64,000 bases of DNA from Gammaproteobacteria bacterium (GTDB taxonomy: Bacteria > Pseudomonadota > Gammaproteobacteria > Thiohalomonadales > Thiohalomonadaceae): the NCBI GenBank assembly GCA_023228645.1, contig JALOAT010000014.1, forward strand, positions 5,020-69,019. The letters run 5' to 3'. Position 1 is the stretch's first letter. Each line of letters opens with the position of its first letter. The position numbers and the translations under genes are program-made. Of this stretch, positions 35,877-44,834 are shown piece by piece. The notes under the pieces are model-generated. The model was not told where the DNA came from. It saw nothing but the letters and a program-made list of their open reading frames with translations, and did not search any database.

Positions 35877-37778
35877 ATGGCGAAGGGTGAGAGGGGACCG
35901 TACGGCCTAACACGCCGGCGCTTTTTGCAGGTGATGACCGGGCTCGGTCTTTTGGGCAGTTGGCACAGCCTGATGCCCGCGTACGCACGGCCGGTGGGTG
36001 GTCAGGCGACCGCGCTGCGCGTCACCGACAGCGGCGTGGACCTGGCGATCGCGCGGACTACTATCGACATCGGCGGACGGGTGGGGTCGGCCCTGACCAT
36101 AAACGGAACCGTCCCGGGGCCGCTGCTGCGTTTTCGCGAAGGCGAGTGGGCGACGCTGCGGGTCACGAACCGCCTGGAGGAGATGACGACGCTCCACTGG
36201 CATGGCCTGCGCGTGCCCCAGGATATGGACGGTGTAGCGGGTCTGAGCTTTCCCGGCATCAAGCCCGGCGAGACCTTCACCTACCGTTTCCGTCCCAAGC
36301 AGAACGGCACCTACTGGTATCACAGCCACCAGGGCTTGCAGGAGCAGTTGGGGCATTACGCACCACTCATCATCGAGCCGGCCGCCGCAGACCCGGTGGC
36401 GTACGACCGCGAGTACATCGTGTTCCTCTCCGACTGGACCTTCGAAGATCCCGAGGCCGTGCTCGGCAAGCTCAAAAAGCAGAGCGACTACTACAACTTC
36501 CAGCAGCGCACCCTGGGCGATCTGCTGCGCGATGCCCAACGGTACGGCTGGCGGGCGGCCTTACAGGACCGCGCCATGTGGGGCCGTATGCGCATGAGCC
36601 CGGCGGATATCGCTGACGTCACGGGTTACGCGTATACGTACCTGCTCAACGGCCTTCCGCCACAGGACAACTGGACCGCGCTCTTTCGTCCCGGGGAACG
36701 GGTGCGCCTGCGCTTCATCAACGGCGCCGCCTCAACGTTCTTCAATGTCCGCATCCCAGGGCTGCCGCTGACGGTGGTGCAGGCCGACGGACAGAACATC
36801 CAGCCGGTCACGGTCGACGAATTCCAGATCGCCGTCGCCGAGACCTACGACGTGATCGTGCAGCCGCAAGAGGAGCGCGCCTACACGCTCTTCGCCGAGG
36901 CCATGGACCGCAGCGGCTACACGCGCGCCACCCTCGCGCCGCGCTTGGGCATGAGCGCCCCGATCCCTCCGCTCCGTGAACGACCGCTGCGCACCATGAT
37001 CGACATGGGCATGGAGATGGAAGAAATGGATGGCATGGCGATGCCCGGCATGGCCATGGGCGAGGAGGCGATGGGTGGGCACGCGGCAGGAGAGGCCGGC
37101 ATGACCATGGGGGACGGTGCGATGGCGCCCGCTGATCAGGGCGCCGTGTCCGGAATACCGAAAAATGAAGCGGCGATGTCGGGCGGCGCGCACGCGGGCA
37201 TGCCGGGAATGGAACAGGCGGGCCCCATCGTCGCCCGCCACGGCCCCGATACCCATGGGCCCGCCAACAGCACCGTCGCGACGGTGCAGCGCAATCGCCT
37301 CAGTGAGCGCGGCGCTGGACTGGAGCAGGTCGAACATCGGGTCCTCGTCTACACCGATCTGAAGAGTCTTGAGCCCAACACCGACCTGCGGCCGCCGGGA
37401 CGCGAGATCGAGTTCCACCTCACCGGCAACATGGAGACCTTCATGTGGGGGTTCGATGGCAAGAAGTTCTCCGAGGTCAAGGAACCGATCTTCCTCGACT
37501 ATGGCGAGCGCGTGCGCATCACCCTGGTGAACGACACCATGATGGAACATCCCATGCACTTGCACGGCATGTTCAAGGAGATCCTCAACGGCGCCGAGCC
37601 GGCCCACCGCCCGCGCAAACACACCATCAGCGTCAAGCCCGCCGAGCGGCTCTCCTTCGACATCACCGCCGACGCCCCGGGGAACTGGGCCTTCCACTGC
37701 CATCTGCTCTATCACATGGAGGCCGGCATGCTGCGCGTCGTCAATGTCGGCCTGCCGCCGCAGGAGGGTCGCCCATGA
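35877..37778 (+). CDS. copA: multicopper oxidase CopA (PcoA-like)
   Basis: A 633-residue periplasmic oxidase, the usual CopA size. Tat signal TRRRFLQVMTGLGLLG. Copper-site motifs are TTLHWHGLRVPQDMDGV, YWYHSHQGLQEQ, HPMHLHGMFKE and NWAFHCHLLYHMEAGM. A Met-rich linker in the middle (DMGMEMEEMDGMAMPGMAMGEEAM and later copies) is the CopA copper-binding region. CopA oxidises or sequesters periplasmic copper and works with CopB, whose gene overlaps its stop by four bases. It begins with ATG after a GGAGGCCCGGG run. Confidence 0.95.
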   Translation: MAKGERGPYGLTRRRFLQVMTGLGLLGSWHSLMPAYARPVGGQATALRVTDSGVDLAIARTTIDIGGRVGSALTINGTVPGPLLRFREGEWATLRVTNRLEEMTTLHWHGLRVPQDMDGVAGLSFPGIKPGETFTYRFRPKQNGTYWYHSHQGLQEQLGHYAPLIIEPAAADPVAYDREYIVFLSDWTFEDPEAVLGKLKKQSDYYNFQQRTLGDLLRDAQRYGWRAALQDRAMWGRMRMSPADIADVTGYAYTYLLNGLPPQDNWTALFRPGERVRLRFINGAASTFFNVRIPGLPLTVVQADGQNIQPVTVDEFQIAVAETYDVIVQPQEERAYTLFAEAMDRSGYTRATLAPRLGMSAPIPPLRERPLRTMIDMGMEMEEMDGMAMPGMAMGEEAMGGHAAGEAGMTMGDGAMAPADQGAVSGIPKNEAAMSGGAHAGMPGMEQAGPIVARHGPDTHGPANSTVATVQRNRLSERGAGLEQVEHRVLVYTDLKSLEPNTDLRPPGREIEFHLTGNMETFMWGFDGKKFSEVKEPIFLDYGERVRITLVNDTMMEHPMHLHGMFKEILNGAEPAHRPRKHTISVKPAERLSFDITADAPGNWAFHCHLLYHMEAGMLRVVNVGLPPQEGRP

Positions 37779-38533
37779 AACGGCGTCCCCTGGCATGCAG
37801 GTTCACGTTGGGGGTCCTGCTGATGCTCACCGCCTCAGTGCATGCCCAATCGCGCCCGTTTCCACTTCCGCCGAAGGAATGGCCCGAGACCATCAACGAC
37901 CGCCCCACGATCACCTTTCTGCTGCTCGATCGCCTCGAATACCTCTCCGACGAGAAGTCCGACGCGCGCGTATGGGATGCGCAGGGCTGGGTGGGCGGGG
38001 ATTGGAACAAATTCTGGTTTAAGACCGATGGTGTGGACGTCAACGGTCATGGTGTCGAAGAGGCGGAGGTCCAGGCGCTTTACGCTCGTCTTGTCGCGCC
38101 ATTCTGGTTCCTCCAGGCCGGTCTGCGTCACGATGCCGAGCCCACGCCAACGCGTAACTTCGCGGTGATCGGCATGCAGGGGCTCGCACCACTTCGGTTC
38201 GATGTGGAAGCGACCGCGTTCGTGAGCGAGGACGGCGACCTGTCGGCGCGACTCGAAGCGGAGTACGACTTGCTGTTCACGCAGCGCCTCATTCTACAGC
38301 CGCGCTTCGAGACCAATTTCGCCGCAAGCGAAGTGGAGGATCTTGGCATCGGGCAGGGCGTCAACGATATCGAACTGGGCCTGCGTCTGCGTTACGAGAT
38401 TCGGCGTGAGCTTGCACCCTATGTGGGCATAACGTGGCAGCGGCAATTGGGAGACACGGCCGATCTCGCCCGCGAGCGTGGGGAGGAGGTAGAAAGTGCC
38501 GCCTTTCTCCTGGGGATCCGCGCATGGTTTTAG
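37775..38533 (+). CDS. copB: copper resistance outer-membrane protein CopB
   Basis: A 252-residue PcoB/CopB-type beta-barrel. Signal peptide (LGVLLMLTASVHAQ), then DRLEYLSDEKSDARVWDAQGWVGGDWNKFWFKTDGV, QAGLRHDAEPTPTRNFAVIGMQGLAP, DLLFTQRLILQPRFETNFAASE and the final C-terminal strand ending AFLLGIRAWF, with aromatic terminal residue as in outer-membrane proteins. It is shorter than many CopB because the N-terminal Met/His-rich region is missing. Start overlaps the copA stop (ATGA). Confidence 0.93.
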   Translation: MKRRPLACRFTLGVLLMLTASVHAQSRPFPLPPKEWPETINDRPTITFLLLDRLEYLSDEKSDARVWDAQGWVGGDWNKFWFKTDGVDVNGHGVEEAEVQALYARLVAPFWFLQAGLRHDAEPTPTRNFAVIGMQGLAPLRFDVEATAFVSEDGDLSARLEAEYDLLFTQRLILQPRFETNFAASEVEDLGIGQGVNDIELGLRLRYEIRRELAPYVGITWQRQLGDTADLARERGEEVESAAFLLGIRAWF

Positions 38534-39036
38534 AGTTCCTCAACCGTCTTCCGTGGCACCGGGTCGAGAGGCGAGTAGATCCTGTGCGTCGGAGAGGACC
38601 GGTGGGTGAGGTGTTGCGGTGGTGGATCGTTGGGCCCTCGTACTCGTCTTTCTTGGTTGCCGTGGCGGGTCTCCTGTCGGCCACCCTCGTGGCCTGCGCG
38701 ACCTCGCGCGAGGTTCGTCCTGCGCCGGTTACTGTATTGCCTTCCAGCCAGGTACGATTCGACCGAGTTCGCGTCTTTGAGTCCGCCAACGCGGTGACGG
38801 TCATGGGCGAAGTGTGGCGAAGCGCGCCAGGGCACACCTGGGGCCAGGGCCACGTGGAACTGTCAGTGACCGATCGTGCCGGGACGGTGCTGCGCGAGGA
38901 GCGCGTGGAGGAAGTGCCATTTCCGCGCAAGCGGGTCGACGCGCCGGTGGCACGCTTTCGATTCACCCTCGATGAGCTCTTGCCAACGTCGGCAACCATC
39001 CAGCTTTCCTACCGTGACGACCGGTGTCCACGCTGA
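38524..39036 (+). CDS. predicted lipoprotein, copper-cluster hypothetical
   Basis: A 170-residue protein beginning inside the end of copB (10-base overlap). A basic N-terminus is followed by a hydrophobic segment with a Cys (FLVAVAGLLSATLVACATS), resembling a lipobox, then an all-beta domain (SQVRFDRVRVFESANAVTVMGEVWR ... HTWGQGHVELSVTDRAG). The best lipoprotein start would be internal, near the TTG/GTG before LRWWIVG. I know no family. Its coupling to copB suggests a role in copper tolerance. Confidence 0.6.
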   Translation: MVLEFLNRLPWHRVERRVDPVRRRGPVGEVLRWWIVGPSYSSFLVAVAGLLSATLVACATSREVRPAPVTVLPSSQVRFDRVRVFESANAVTVMGEVWRSAPGHTWGQGHVELSVTDRAGTVLREERVEEVPFPRKRVDAPVARFRFTLDELLPTSATIQLSYRDDRCPR

Positions 39037-39274
39037 ACTGAAAATGAATGTCGGACTGCGCTCCCTCCGGTGGTGACGTTTACGTAAAGAGTTTGATGCC
39101 AGACAGTGACGTCATGCATAAACATCGTCGGGATCCCGTTTTCCTCTCGCTCCTTACGAAGATGTAATTGCGGAGTCATCCGCCCGTCGGTGCTCGGTTG
39201 CCACACTTGAGACGCAACAAGAACAGCGGGCATCGAGCCCGCTCAATCGATATGACTCACCTATGGAGATGACC

Positions 39275-39556
39275 ATGAATAGAATCCTTGCGCTGTCCAT
39301 CGTTTCCTTGCTGAGCACCAGCGCCTTTGCCGATAACTTCTCGGGCAACCCCGACCTAAAAACCAGCCCCCTCAACGAGCACAGCGGTGCGCCGGCGAGC
39401 GCCGCGCAACCGGGGAATAACGATTCCTATGGCAGCGTCCTGCTCGATCTCCGCGACCGTGACTCAACGGAGCGCAACGCCAAGGTCGCAACGACCCAGC
39501 GTGGCGACGGCGACAGTTACGGCAGCGTTCTGCTCGATTTGGGACACCGCTGGTGA
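39275..39556 (+). CDS. small exported protein with twice-repeated DSYGSVLLDL motif
   Basis: A 93-residue protein with a clean signal peptide (MNRILALSIVSLLSTSAFA). The mature part of about 70 residues carries the sequence DSYGSVLLDL twice (NNDSYGSVLLDLRDRDS and DGDSYGSVLLDLGHRW), joined by a basic linker. GGAGATGACC precedes ATG 39275; upstream ATGs at 39263 and 39269 are also in frame. I do not recognise a family. An upstream palindrome TTTACGTAAA (39079-39088) may be regulatory. Confidence 0.6.
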   Translation: MNRILALSIVSLLSTSAFADNFSGNPDLKTSPLNEHSGAPASAAQPGNNDSYGSVLLDLRDRDSTERNAKVATTQRGDGDSYGSVLLDLGHRW

Positions 39557-39671
39557 TCGCGGACGCTGGGGCTGGGGGCCACACGCTCCCGGCCGTCCTC
39601 TGCTCTTGTCTCGTGCTATACGTTGCGGGTAGCGGCGCGATTCCCCTCGCGCTCCGGGCAACGCACCGACC

Positions 39672-42116
39672 ATGAAGACGAGCACCGTCGATGTGGGCGA
39701 CCTGCTGACGCCGCTCTCCGACATGGCGGTGGAGCGGCAGCTCTCGCAGCTAACCGGAGTCCAGCACGTGGACGTCGACTATGCGACCGCGAGCGCCACC
39801 GTGCACTATGACGAATCACTCGTCGATTTAAAGGCGATCAAGGCGAAGATCCGCGATTGCGGTTTTCATTGCACCGGCACGATTGTTCCGAAACACGTCT
39901 GCAGCCCGGAGGACCCGGCGCTGGCACCCGTCTCCATCGCATCACGCCCTGCGCCGGCCGAGCCGGCGGCCCGTGCTGAGATGGCCCACGAGATGGGCCA
40001 CGGCGCGGGAATGGACATGCAGGCGATGGCGCGGGACATGCGAAACCGCTTCTGGATTTCGCTTGCTTTTACCGTCGTGATCTTCATTTACGCGCCCATG
40101 GGCCTGGCGTTGCCTGCGCCCGCGCCGCCTTTCGGGATCTCGCTGGACCGGTGGCTCTTCCTCCTCGCGAGCGGTGCGATCCTCTATCCCGGGTGGCCTT
40201 TCATCATTGCCGCGTGGCGCGCACTTAAGAATGGCGTCCTCAACATGGCCGTGCTCGTGGTGTTGTCCGTGGGCACCGGCTACCTCTTCAGCGTCGGCGC
40301 GACCTTCTTCTTCGGTGGCGCGCAGTTCTACGAAGCCGCCGCAGTGCTCCTGGTCTTCATCCTGCTCGGCCATTGGCTGGAGATGCGGGCCCGCGCCGGG
40401 GCTTCAGAGGCCATCCGCAGGCTCCTCGACCTCGCGCCGCCTATGGCGAGCGTGATCCGTGGCGGGCACGAAGTTGAGGTGCCGACGGCGGAGGTGGAGG
40501 CGGGCGAAACCGTCGTGATCCGACCCGGCAACAAGATCCCGGTGGACGGCGAGGTGCTAGAAGGAGAGTCACAGGTCGACGAGTCGATGCTCACCGGCGA
40601 GTCGATGCCCGTGGCAAAGAAATCTGGCGATACAGTCATCGGCGCGACCATCAACAAGAGCGGGATGCTGCGCTACCGCGCGACCAAGGTGGGCGCCGAT
40701 ACCGCGCTCGCTCAGATCGTGAAGCTCGTGCAGGAGGCACAGAACTCGAAGGCCCCGGCGCAGCTTCTGGCCGACTGGGCCTCACAATGGCTCATCGTGA
40801 TCGCGGTGGTGATCGGACTTCTCACTTTTGCCGTGTGGACCCTCTGGATGGGCCAGCCGTTGCTCTTCGGCCTCACGCTCATGATCACGGTGTTCGTCAT
40901 TGCCTGCCCCGATGCGCTCGGCCTCGCGACCCCGATGGCGGTGATGGTGGGCACGGGGCTCGGCGCGATGCATGGGATCCTGTTCAAGAACGCCTCGGCG
41001 CTTGAGGATGCCACCAAACTCGACGTGATCGTGTTCGACAAGACCGGCACGCTGACCATCGGCCAGCCGGAAGTGGTCGAGGTCGTGCCGGCGGCACAGG
41101 CCGATATGGTGCTCGCGATTGCGGCGGCAGTGGAGCAGGGTTCCGACCATCCCCTGGCGCAGGCGATCCTGCGCGCTGCACAGGGAAGTGCAAGTGCCGC
41201 GGGAGGCACGAGCGCAGGGATGCGCGAGGTAGAGCAACGCAGGGAGCAGTTGCCGAGGACGCCGGGAGCGGCCGCCGCTGCGGGGCTCGCCATCGCAAAA
41301 CCGACCGCCTTCGCCGTGATCGAGGGAAAAGGCGCACGGGCGGAACTCGGAGGCAAGACCGTGCTCCTCGGAAACCGGCGGCTGATGGAGGAGCAGGGTG
41401 TCGAGCTCGCGGAATTCAAGCGTGACGCCGAGCGCCTGCAAGGCGCCGGTCGCACCGTGGTGCACATCGCCCACGGCGACAAGCTCCTCGGCCTCATCGC
41501 CATCGCCGACGCGGTGCGGCCCACCTCGGCCCGCACGGTCACGGCGCTGAAGAGCCGAGGTATCCAGGTGGCGATGCTCACCGGCGACAACCGCGGCACG
41601 GCCGAGCGTATTGGGCGCGAGCTTGCACTCGACATCGTCCTCGCCGAGGTCTTGCCAGGGCAAAAGGCAGAAAAGATTAAAGAACTCCAGGCCAGCGGCC
41701 GCAAGGTGGGGATGGTGGGCGACGGCATCAACGACGCGCCTGCGCTCACCCAGGCAGACGTGGGCTTCGCCATCGGCGCGGGCACCGACGTGGCGATGGA
41801 AAGCGCCGATGTGGTCCTGATGAAGAGCGATCCCTACGACATCGTCGGTGCCATCACGCTCTCGCGCGCCACGCTCGCCAAGATGCGCCAGAACCTTTTT
41901 TGGGCGGTGGCCTACAACGTGGTCGCCTTCCCGGTCGCGGCGGGGCTGTTCTATCCGTTCACGATCAGCCCCGAGGTGGCGGCCCTCTCCATGTCCGGCA
42001 GTTCGGTGCTGGTGGCACTGAATGCGCTGCTGCTCAAGCGCGCAAAACTGGTTGGCATTCGTGAAGCGGCCCCGGAAAAAACGACCACGGAGGCCCCTCA
42101 TGGGCAACGCGGGTAG
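39672..42116 (+). CDS. P1B-type metal ATPase with CPD motif
   Basis: An 814-residue metal pump. The N-terminal HMA-like domain (about 1-68) has no CxxC metal-binding pair. It is followed by a His/Met linker ([19 protein letters not shown]). Core motifs are TGES, transmembrane Cys 412-Pro-Asp 414 in [17 protein letters not shown] (Asp 456), SDHPLA and [10 protein letters not shown]. Copper pumps have CPC or CPH and zinc/lead pumps CPC; CPD is a minor subgroup often annotated as copper-translocating, its true metal unsettled. The last codons overlap the next gene by 17 bases, so they are co-translated. Confidence 0.9.
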   Translation: MKTSTVDVGDLLTPLSDMAVERQLSQLTGVQHVDVDYATASATVHYDESLVDLKAIKAKIRDCGFHCTGTIVPKHVCSPEDPALAPVSIASRPAPAEPAARAEMAHEMGHGAGMDMQAMARDMRNRFWISLAFTVVIFIYAPMGLALPAPAPPFGISLDRWLFLLASGAILYPGWPFIIAAWRALKNGVLNMAVLVVLSVGTGYLFSVGATFFFGGAQFYEAAAVLLVFILLGHWLEMRARAGASEAIRRLLDLAPPMASVIRGGHEVEVPTAEVEAGETVVIRPGNKIPVDGEVLEGESQVDESMLTGESMPVAKKSGDTVIGATINKSGMLRYRATKVGADTALAQIVKLVQEAQNSKAPAQLLADWASQWLIVIAVVIGLLTFAVWTLWMGQPLLFGLTLMITVFVIACPDALGLATPMAVMVGTGLGAMHGILFKNASALEDATKLDVIVFDKTGTLTIGQPEVVEVVPAAQADMVLAIAAAVEQGSDHPLAQAILRAAQGSASAAGGTSAGMREVEQRREQLPRTPGAAAAAGLAIAKPTAFAVIEGKGARAELGGKTVLLGNRRLMEEQGVELAEFKRDAERLQGAGRTVVHIAHGDKLLGLIAIADAVRPTSARTVTALKSRGIQVAMLTGDNRGTAERIGRELALDIVLAEVLPGQKAEKIKELQASGRKVGMVGDGINDAPALTQADVGFAIGAGTDVAMESADVVLMKSDPYDIVGAITLSRATLAKMRQNLFWAVAYNVVAFPVAAGLFYPFTISPEVAALSMSGSSVLVALNALLLKRAKLVGIREAAPEKTTTEAPHGQRG

Positions 42117-42555
42117 CCGCGTGCTTCGCGCGCTCGCTGCTATCGCAAGCTTGACGGTGTTCACGACCGCGACCGCCGAAGAACCGTTTCAGAGCCAGGC
42201 CGTCGATGGCATCGCAGTCCGGTTCCAGGTCCTTCCGCTCGGGCTGCACGGGCCGGTAGGCGGCCATGGACCGAGCGGCATTCATCGTGAATTTCCCCAC
42301 CGGATTACAGTGACGCTGACCGAGCAGGCGACCGGGCGCGCGGTGACAGATGCGGAGGTTGCGATCGAGGTCGCCAAGTCTGGACGCACCGGCGAGCGCG
42401 TGCCGCTTACCGCCGAAATGGTGGATGGCCATCACCCGGTCTATGTCACCGAGATCCCATTGGCGGGCCGCGGCACCACCTACCGGATCCGGGTCCAATT
42501 CGTCCGGCCCGGCAGTGAGCCAAGGGAGGCGGAGTTCCGTTACGCACACCATTGA
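42100..42555 (+). CDS. exported beta-domain protein, paralogue of the 47582 gene
   Basis: A 151-residue periplasmic protein: signal peptide ([18 protein letters not shown]) and one immunoglobulin-like domain ([52 protein letters not shown]). The His-rich piece [15 protein letters not shown] could bind metal. FixH/YtkA-like folding is possible. It overlaps the end of the CPD ATPase gene and shares its layout with 47582-48040, so the two are likely paralogues. A role as periplasmic partner of the ATPase is inferred. Confidence 0.65.
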   Translation: MGNAGSRVLRALAAIASLTVFTTATAEEPFQSQAVDGIAVRFQVLPLGLHGPVGGHGPSGIHREFPHRITVTLTEQATGRAVTDAEVAIEVAKSGRTGERVPLTAEMVDGHHPVYVTEIPLAGRGTTYRIRVQFVRPGSEPREAEFRYAHH

Positions 42556-42770
42556 GGGCTGACGCATCGTCGTAGGTCGCGTGGGCGCAATAGCGGCTAC
42601 GTGCCAGGGTGTGCCAAGGAGCATGGTTTGATACCGGACCCACTAAAGGCGATGTCCATGGAAGGACGAATGCCGCGGGCGCATGGACGCGCAAGAGCGG
42701 CGCTATAACGTAGCTATCGCAACGTGTATCTACAGGTATCCGCGAGTATTGGCGTGACGGAGGAAAACGG

Positions 42771-44036
42771 ATGCTCCTGCGACTGCTCCGAAGACAGATT
42801 CGCCACGGCACCCTGCGGGTGGCGATGCCGAATGGGCGGGAACACGTGTTCGGTGAAGGCCCGCCGGAAGCTGAATGGATCATTACGTCGCCGCGGGCGC
42901 CATGGCGGATCTTGTGCTATCCGGAGTTGAACCTGGGCGAGTCCTACATGGACGGAGAGTGGCACGCGGGCGACGGCGATCTGGCCCGCCTCCTCGGCGT
43001 GTTGTTGCGCAACTTCCCTGTGCGCTCAGCCACCGGCCTCGAACGGATCGCGCGCCTGCCGCTTACCCTGTGGCAGCACTGGAACCGGGTGGCCGCGAGC
43101 CGGCAGAACGTGGCCCGCCACTACGACATCGACGAGTGGTTGTTCCGCCGCTTTCTCGATGAGGACATGCATTACTCCTGCGCCTATTTCGTCGATCCCG
43201 ACATCACGCTGGGGGAGGCGCAGCAAGCGAAATGCCGACACATCGCGCGCAAGCTGCTGTTGGAACCGGGGCAGCGCGTGCTGGACATCGGCTCGGGCTG
43301 GGGCGGCCTCGCGCTGTATCTCGCAAAACATTACGGTGTTCAAGTGACGGGAATCACCCTGTCGCGCCGGCAGCTCGACGTCGCGCAGGCGCGGGCACGC
43401 GAGCAAGGCGTCGAAGATCAGGTCCGCTTCGAACTGGCCGATTACCGCAACCATCGCGGCCGGTACGACCGGATCGTCAGCGTCGGCATGTTCGAGCATG
43501 TGGGCCGGCCTTACTACCGCCGCTTCTTTCAGCAGATCGGCGACCTGTTGCACCCAAACGGTGTGGCCCTGGTGCACACCATCGGCCAGTTCCGCACCCC
43601 GAGCTCCTCCAACGCCTGGATCCGCCGCCACATCTTTCCCGGCGGCTGCATTCCGGCGCTAGGCGAGCTCTCTCACGCCGCCGGTCACGCGGTGCTCACC
43701 ACCACCGACGTGGAAGTCTGGCGCCTGCACTACGCCTATACCCTGGCCGCCTGGATGGAGCGCTTCAAGCAACATCGGCAGGAGGTAGAAGAGCGGCTCG
43801 GCGAGCGCTTCTTTCGCATGTGGGAGTTTTATCTCGCGAGCTGCGAGGCGGCGTTCCGCTGGCGTGAGCTCGCGGTGTTCCAGATGCAGCTCGCGCATAG
43901 GATCGACGCAGTCCCGCTCACGCGCGACTATCTCGGCGCATCAGTAGGATGGTTAGCGCGCGACGAAACCCGTCGTAGGGCCGGCAAGGATGAGTCGGAC
44001 GTCTCTCGTGGCCGTTCGCGTGACGGGAGTCGTTGA
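42771..44036 (+). CDS. cfa: cyclopropane-fatty-acyl-phospholipid synthase
   Basis: A 421-residue SAM-dependent methyltransferase that adds a methylene bridge to unsaturated membrane lipids, raising acid and solvent tolerance. Visible are the lipid-binding N-terminal domain (EWIITSPRAPWRILCYPELNLGESYMDGEW), HYDIDEWLFRRFLDEDMHYSCAYF, the SAM motif VLDIGSGWGGLALYLAK, VTGITLSRRQLDVA, SVGMFEHVGRPYY and the C-terminal HYAYTLAAWMERF. GGAGGAAAACGG precedes ATG 42771. Its place in a metal island suggests a membrane-stress function. Confidence 0.93.
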   Translation: MLLRLLRRQIRHGTLRVAMPNGREHVFGEGPPEAEWIITSPRAPWRILCYPELNLGESYMDGEWHAGDGDLARLLGVLLRNFPVRSATGLERIARLPLTLWQHWNRVAASRQNVARHYDIDEWLFRRFLDEDMHYSCAYFVDPDITLGEAQQAKCRHIARKLLLEPGQRVLDIGSGWGGLALYLAKHYGVQVTGITLSRRQLDVAQARAREQGVEDQVRFELADYRNHRGRYDRIVSVGMFEHVGRPYYRRFFQQIGDLLHPNGVALVHTIGQFRTPSSSNAWIRRHIFPGGCIPALGELSHAAGHAVLTTTDVEVWRLHYAYTLAAWMERFKQHRQEVEERLGERFFRMWEFYLASCEAAFRWRELAVFQMQLAHRIDAVPLTRDYLGASVGWLARDETRRRAGKDESDVSRGRSRDGSR

Positions 44037-44055
44037 CAAAATAGGAGGCGCAGCC

Positions 44056-44112
44056 ATGTGGAAGGACTGGCTCAATATCACACTCGGCTTCTGGCTCGCT
44101 TGGACGGCATGA
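44056..44112 (+). pseudogene. 18-codon remnant of an SPW-repeat membrane protein
   Basis: The ribosome site AGGAGGCGCAGCC and the first codons encode MWKDWLNITLGFWLAWTA, then TGA. This is the typical start of an SPW-repeat protein (MxxWxDWLNLxLGxWL...), which normally continues with the SPW motif and a second repeat for about 100-130 residues. Everything beyond the first helix is gone, so it is probably a remnant after deletion. Confidence 0.55.
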
Positions 44113-44155
44113 CGGCCTCGGGAAGCGGTGACCGTTGATTGGAAGGCGGGTTCTT

Positions 44156-44344
44156 ATGAGTGAAGCAGCTAACAGACGCATCGCCCTGGTCATTGGCTCC
44201 AACGAAACGATCGGCAGCGCAGTGGTACGGCGGCTAGACCGCAAGGCGCCGGCTCCGCCGCCGCCCGGCTGCGTGCGCATACCGAGCGATATCGCTTCCG
44301 ACGAGAGTGTGCGCGAGCCCATGGGGCTCGCATCGCTTCCGTGA
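44156..44344 (+). pseudogene. remnant of a short-chain dehydrogenase (PhaB-like) N-terminus
   Basis: The first 30 codons read MSEAANRRIALVIGSNETIGSAVVRRL, resembling the Rossmann NAD(P)-binding start of acetoacetyl-CoA reductases (RIALVTGGxGGIGxAI), but the Gly-rich loop is altered. After a Pro-rich insertion, PSDIASDESVRE echoes the usual CDVSDYDSV segment and then the frame stops. The catalytic YxxxK and the rest of about 240 residues are absent. It lies 43 bases after the SPW remnant, in a zone where several genes have been shortened. Confidence 0.5.
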
Positions 44345-44391
44345 TCCCGATGCTTGACTTCGTCGCCGACGCCCTGGAGAGGAGTTGATGC

Positions 44392-44631
44392 ATGGACGTT
44401 AAAATCATTGCCACACGTGACTGCACCCACCGGCCCAATCTGGAGCGCGAACTCCGGAATCTGGGGATTCCCTACGAGTTTGTCTGCGCGGAGGACCATC
44501 CCGAGGTGGCCGAACGCTACCACATCCGCCACTCCCCCAATCTAGTCATCGATGATGAGGTGGTGTTTCGTGGGCAGCCTTCGGAGGCAGAAATAAAGGA
44601 GGTCCTCCGACGTCTGAAACCTGACGTGTGA
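44392..44631 (+). CDS. glutaredoxin-like thiol protein with CxxR motif
   Basis: A 79-residue thioredoxin-fold protein (MDVKIIATRDCTHRPNLERELRNLGIPYEFV; RHSPNLVIDDEVVFRGQP). The active site that is usually CxxC reads Cys-Thr-His-Arg, with only one Cys, as in monothiol members. The SPNLV cis-Pro loop is retained. It may bind glutathione or metals and not catalyse disulfide exchange. It is preceded by GGAGAGGAGTTGATGC. Confidence 0.8.
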   Translation: MDVKIIATRDCTHRPNLERELRNLGIPYEFVCAEDHPEVAERYHIRHSPNLVIDDEVVFRGQPSEAEIKEVLRRLKPDV

Positions 44632-44834
44632 GTGTTAGATGCGGAGCGGACGAACCGAGATCGTGAACCGGACCCGACTGCGCGGTTTGCACGAAAGCAC
44701 GTGGAGTACATGAGCGTGCTTACTTTTCGCAGCGCATCTGACAGAGGTGGCGGATATCGAGGGCCCACTGCGGAGTACGCCAGCGCCCGAACGGCACAAA
44801 TGTTTTCCGTGCCACCGATGCGGGGAGTCAACGC

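Noticed and set aside
40782..42164. A 460-codon minus-strand open frame opposite the CPD ATPase
   Set aside because: Low-complexity Arg/His/Gly product, antisense to a gene with all P-type ATPase motifs.
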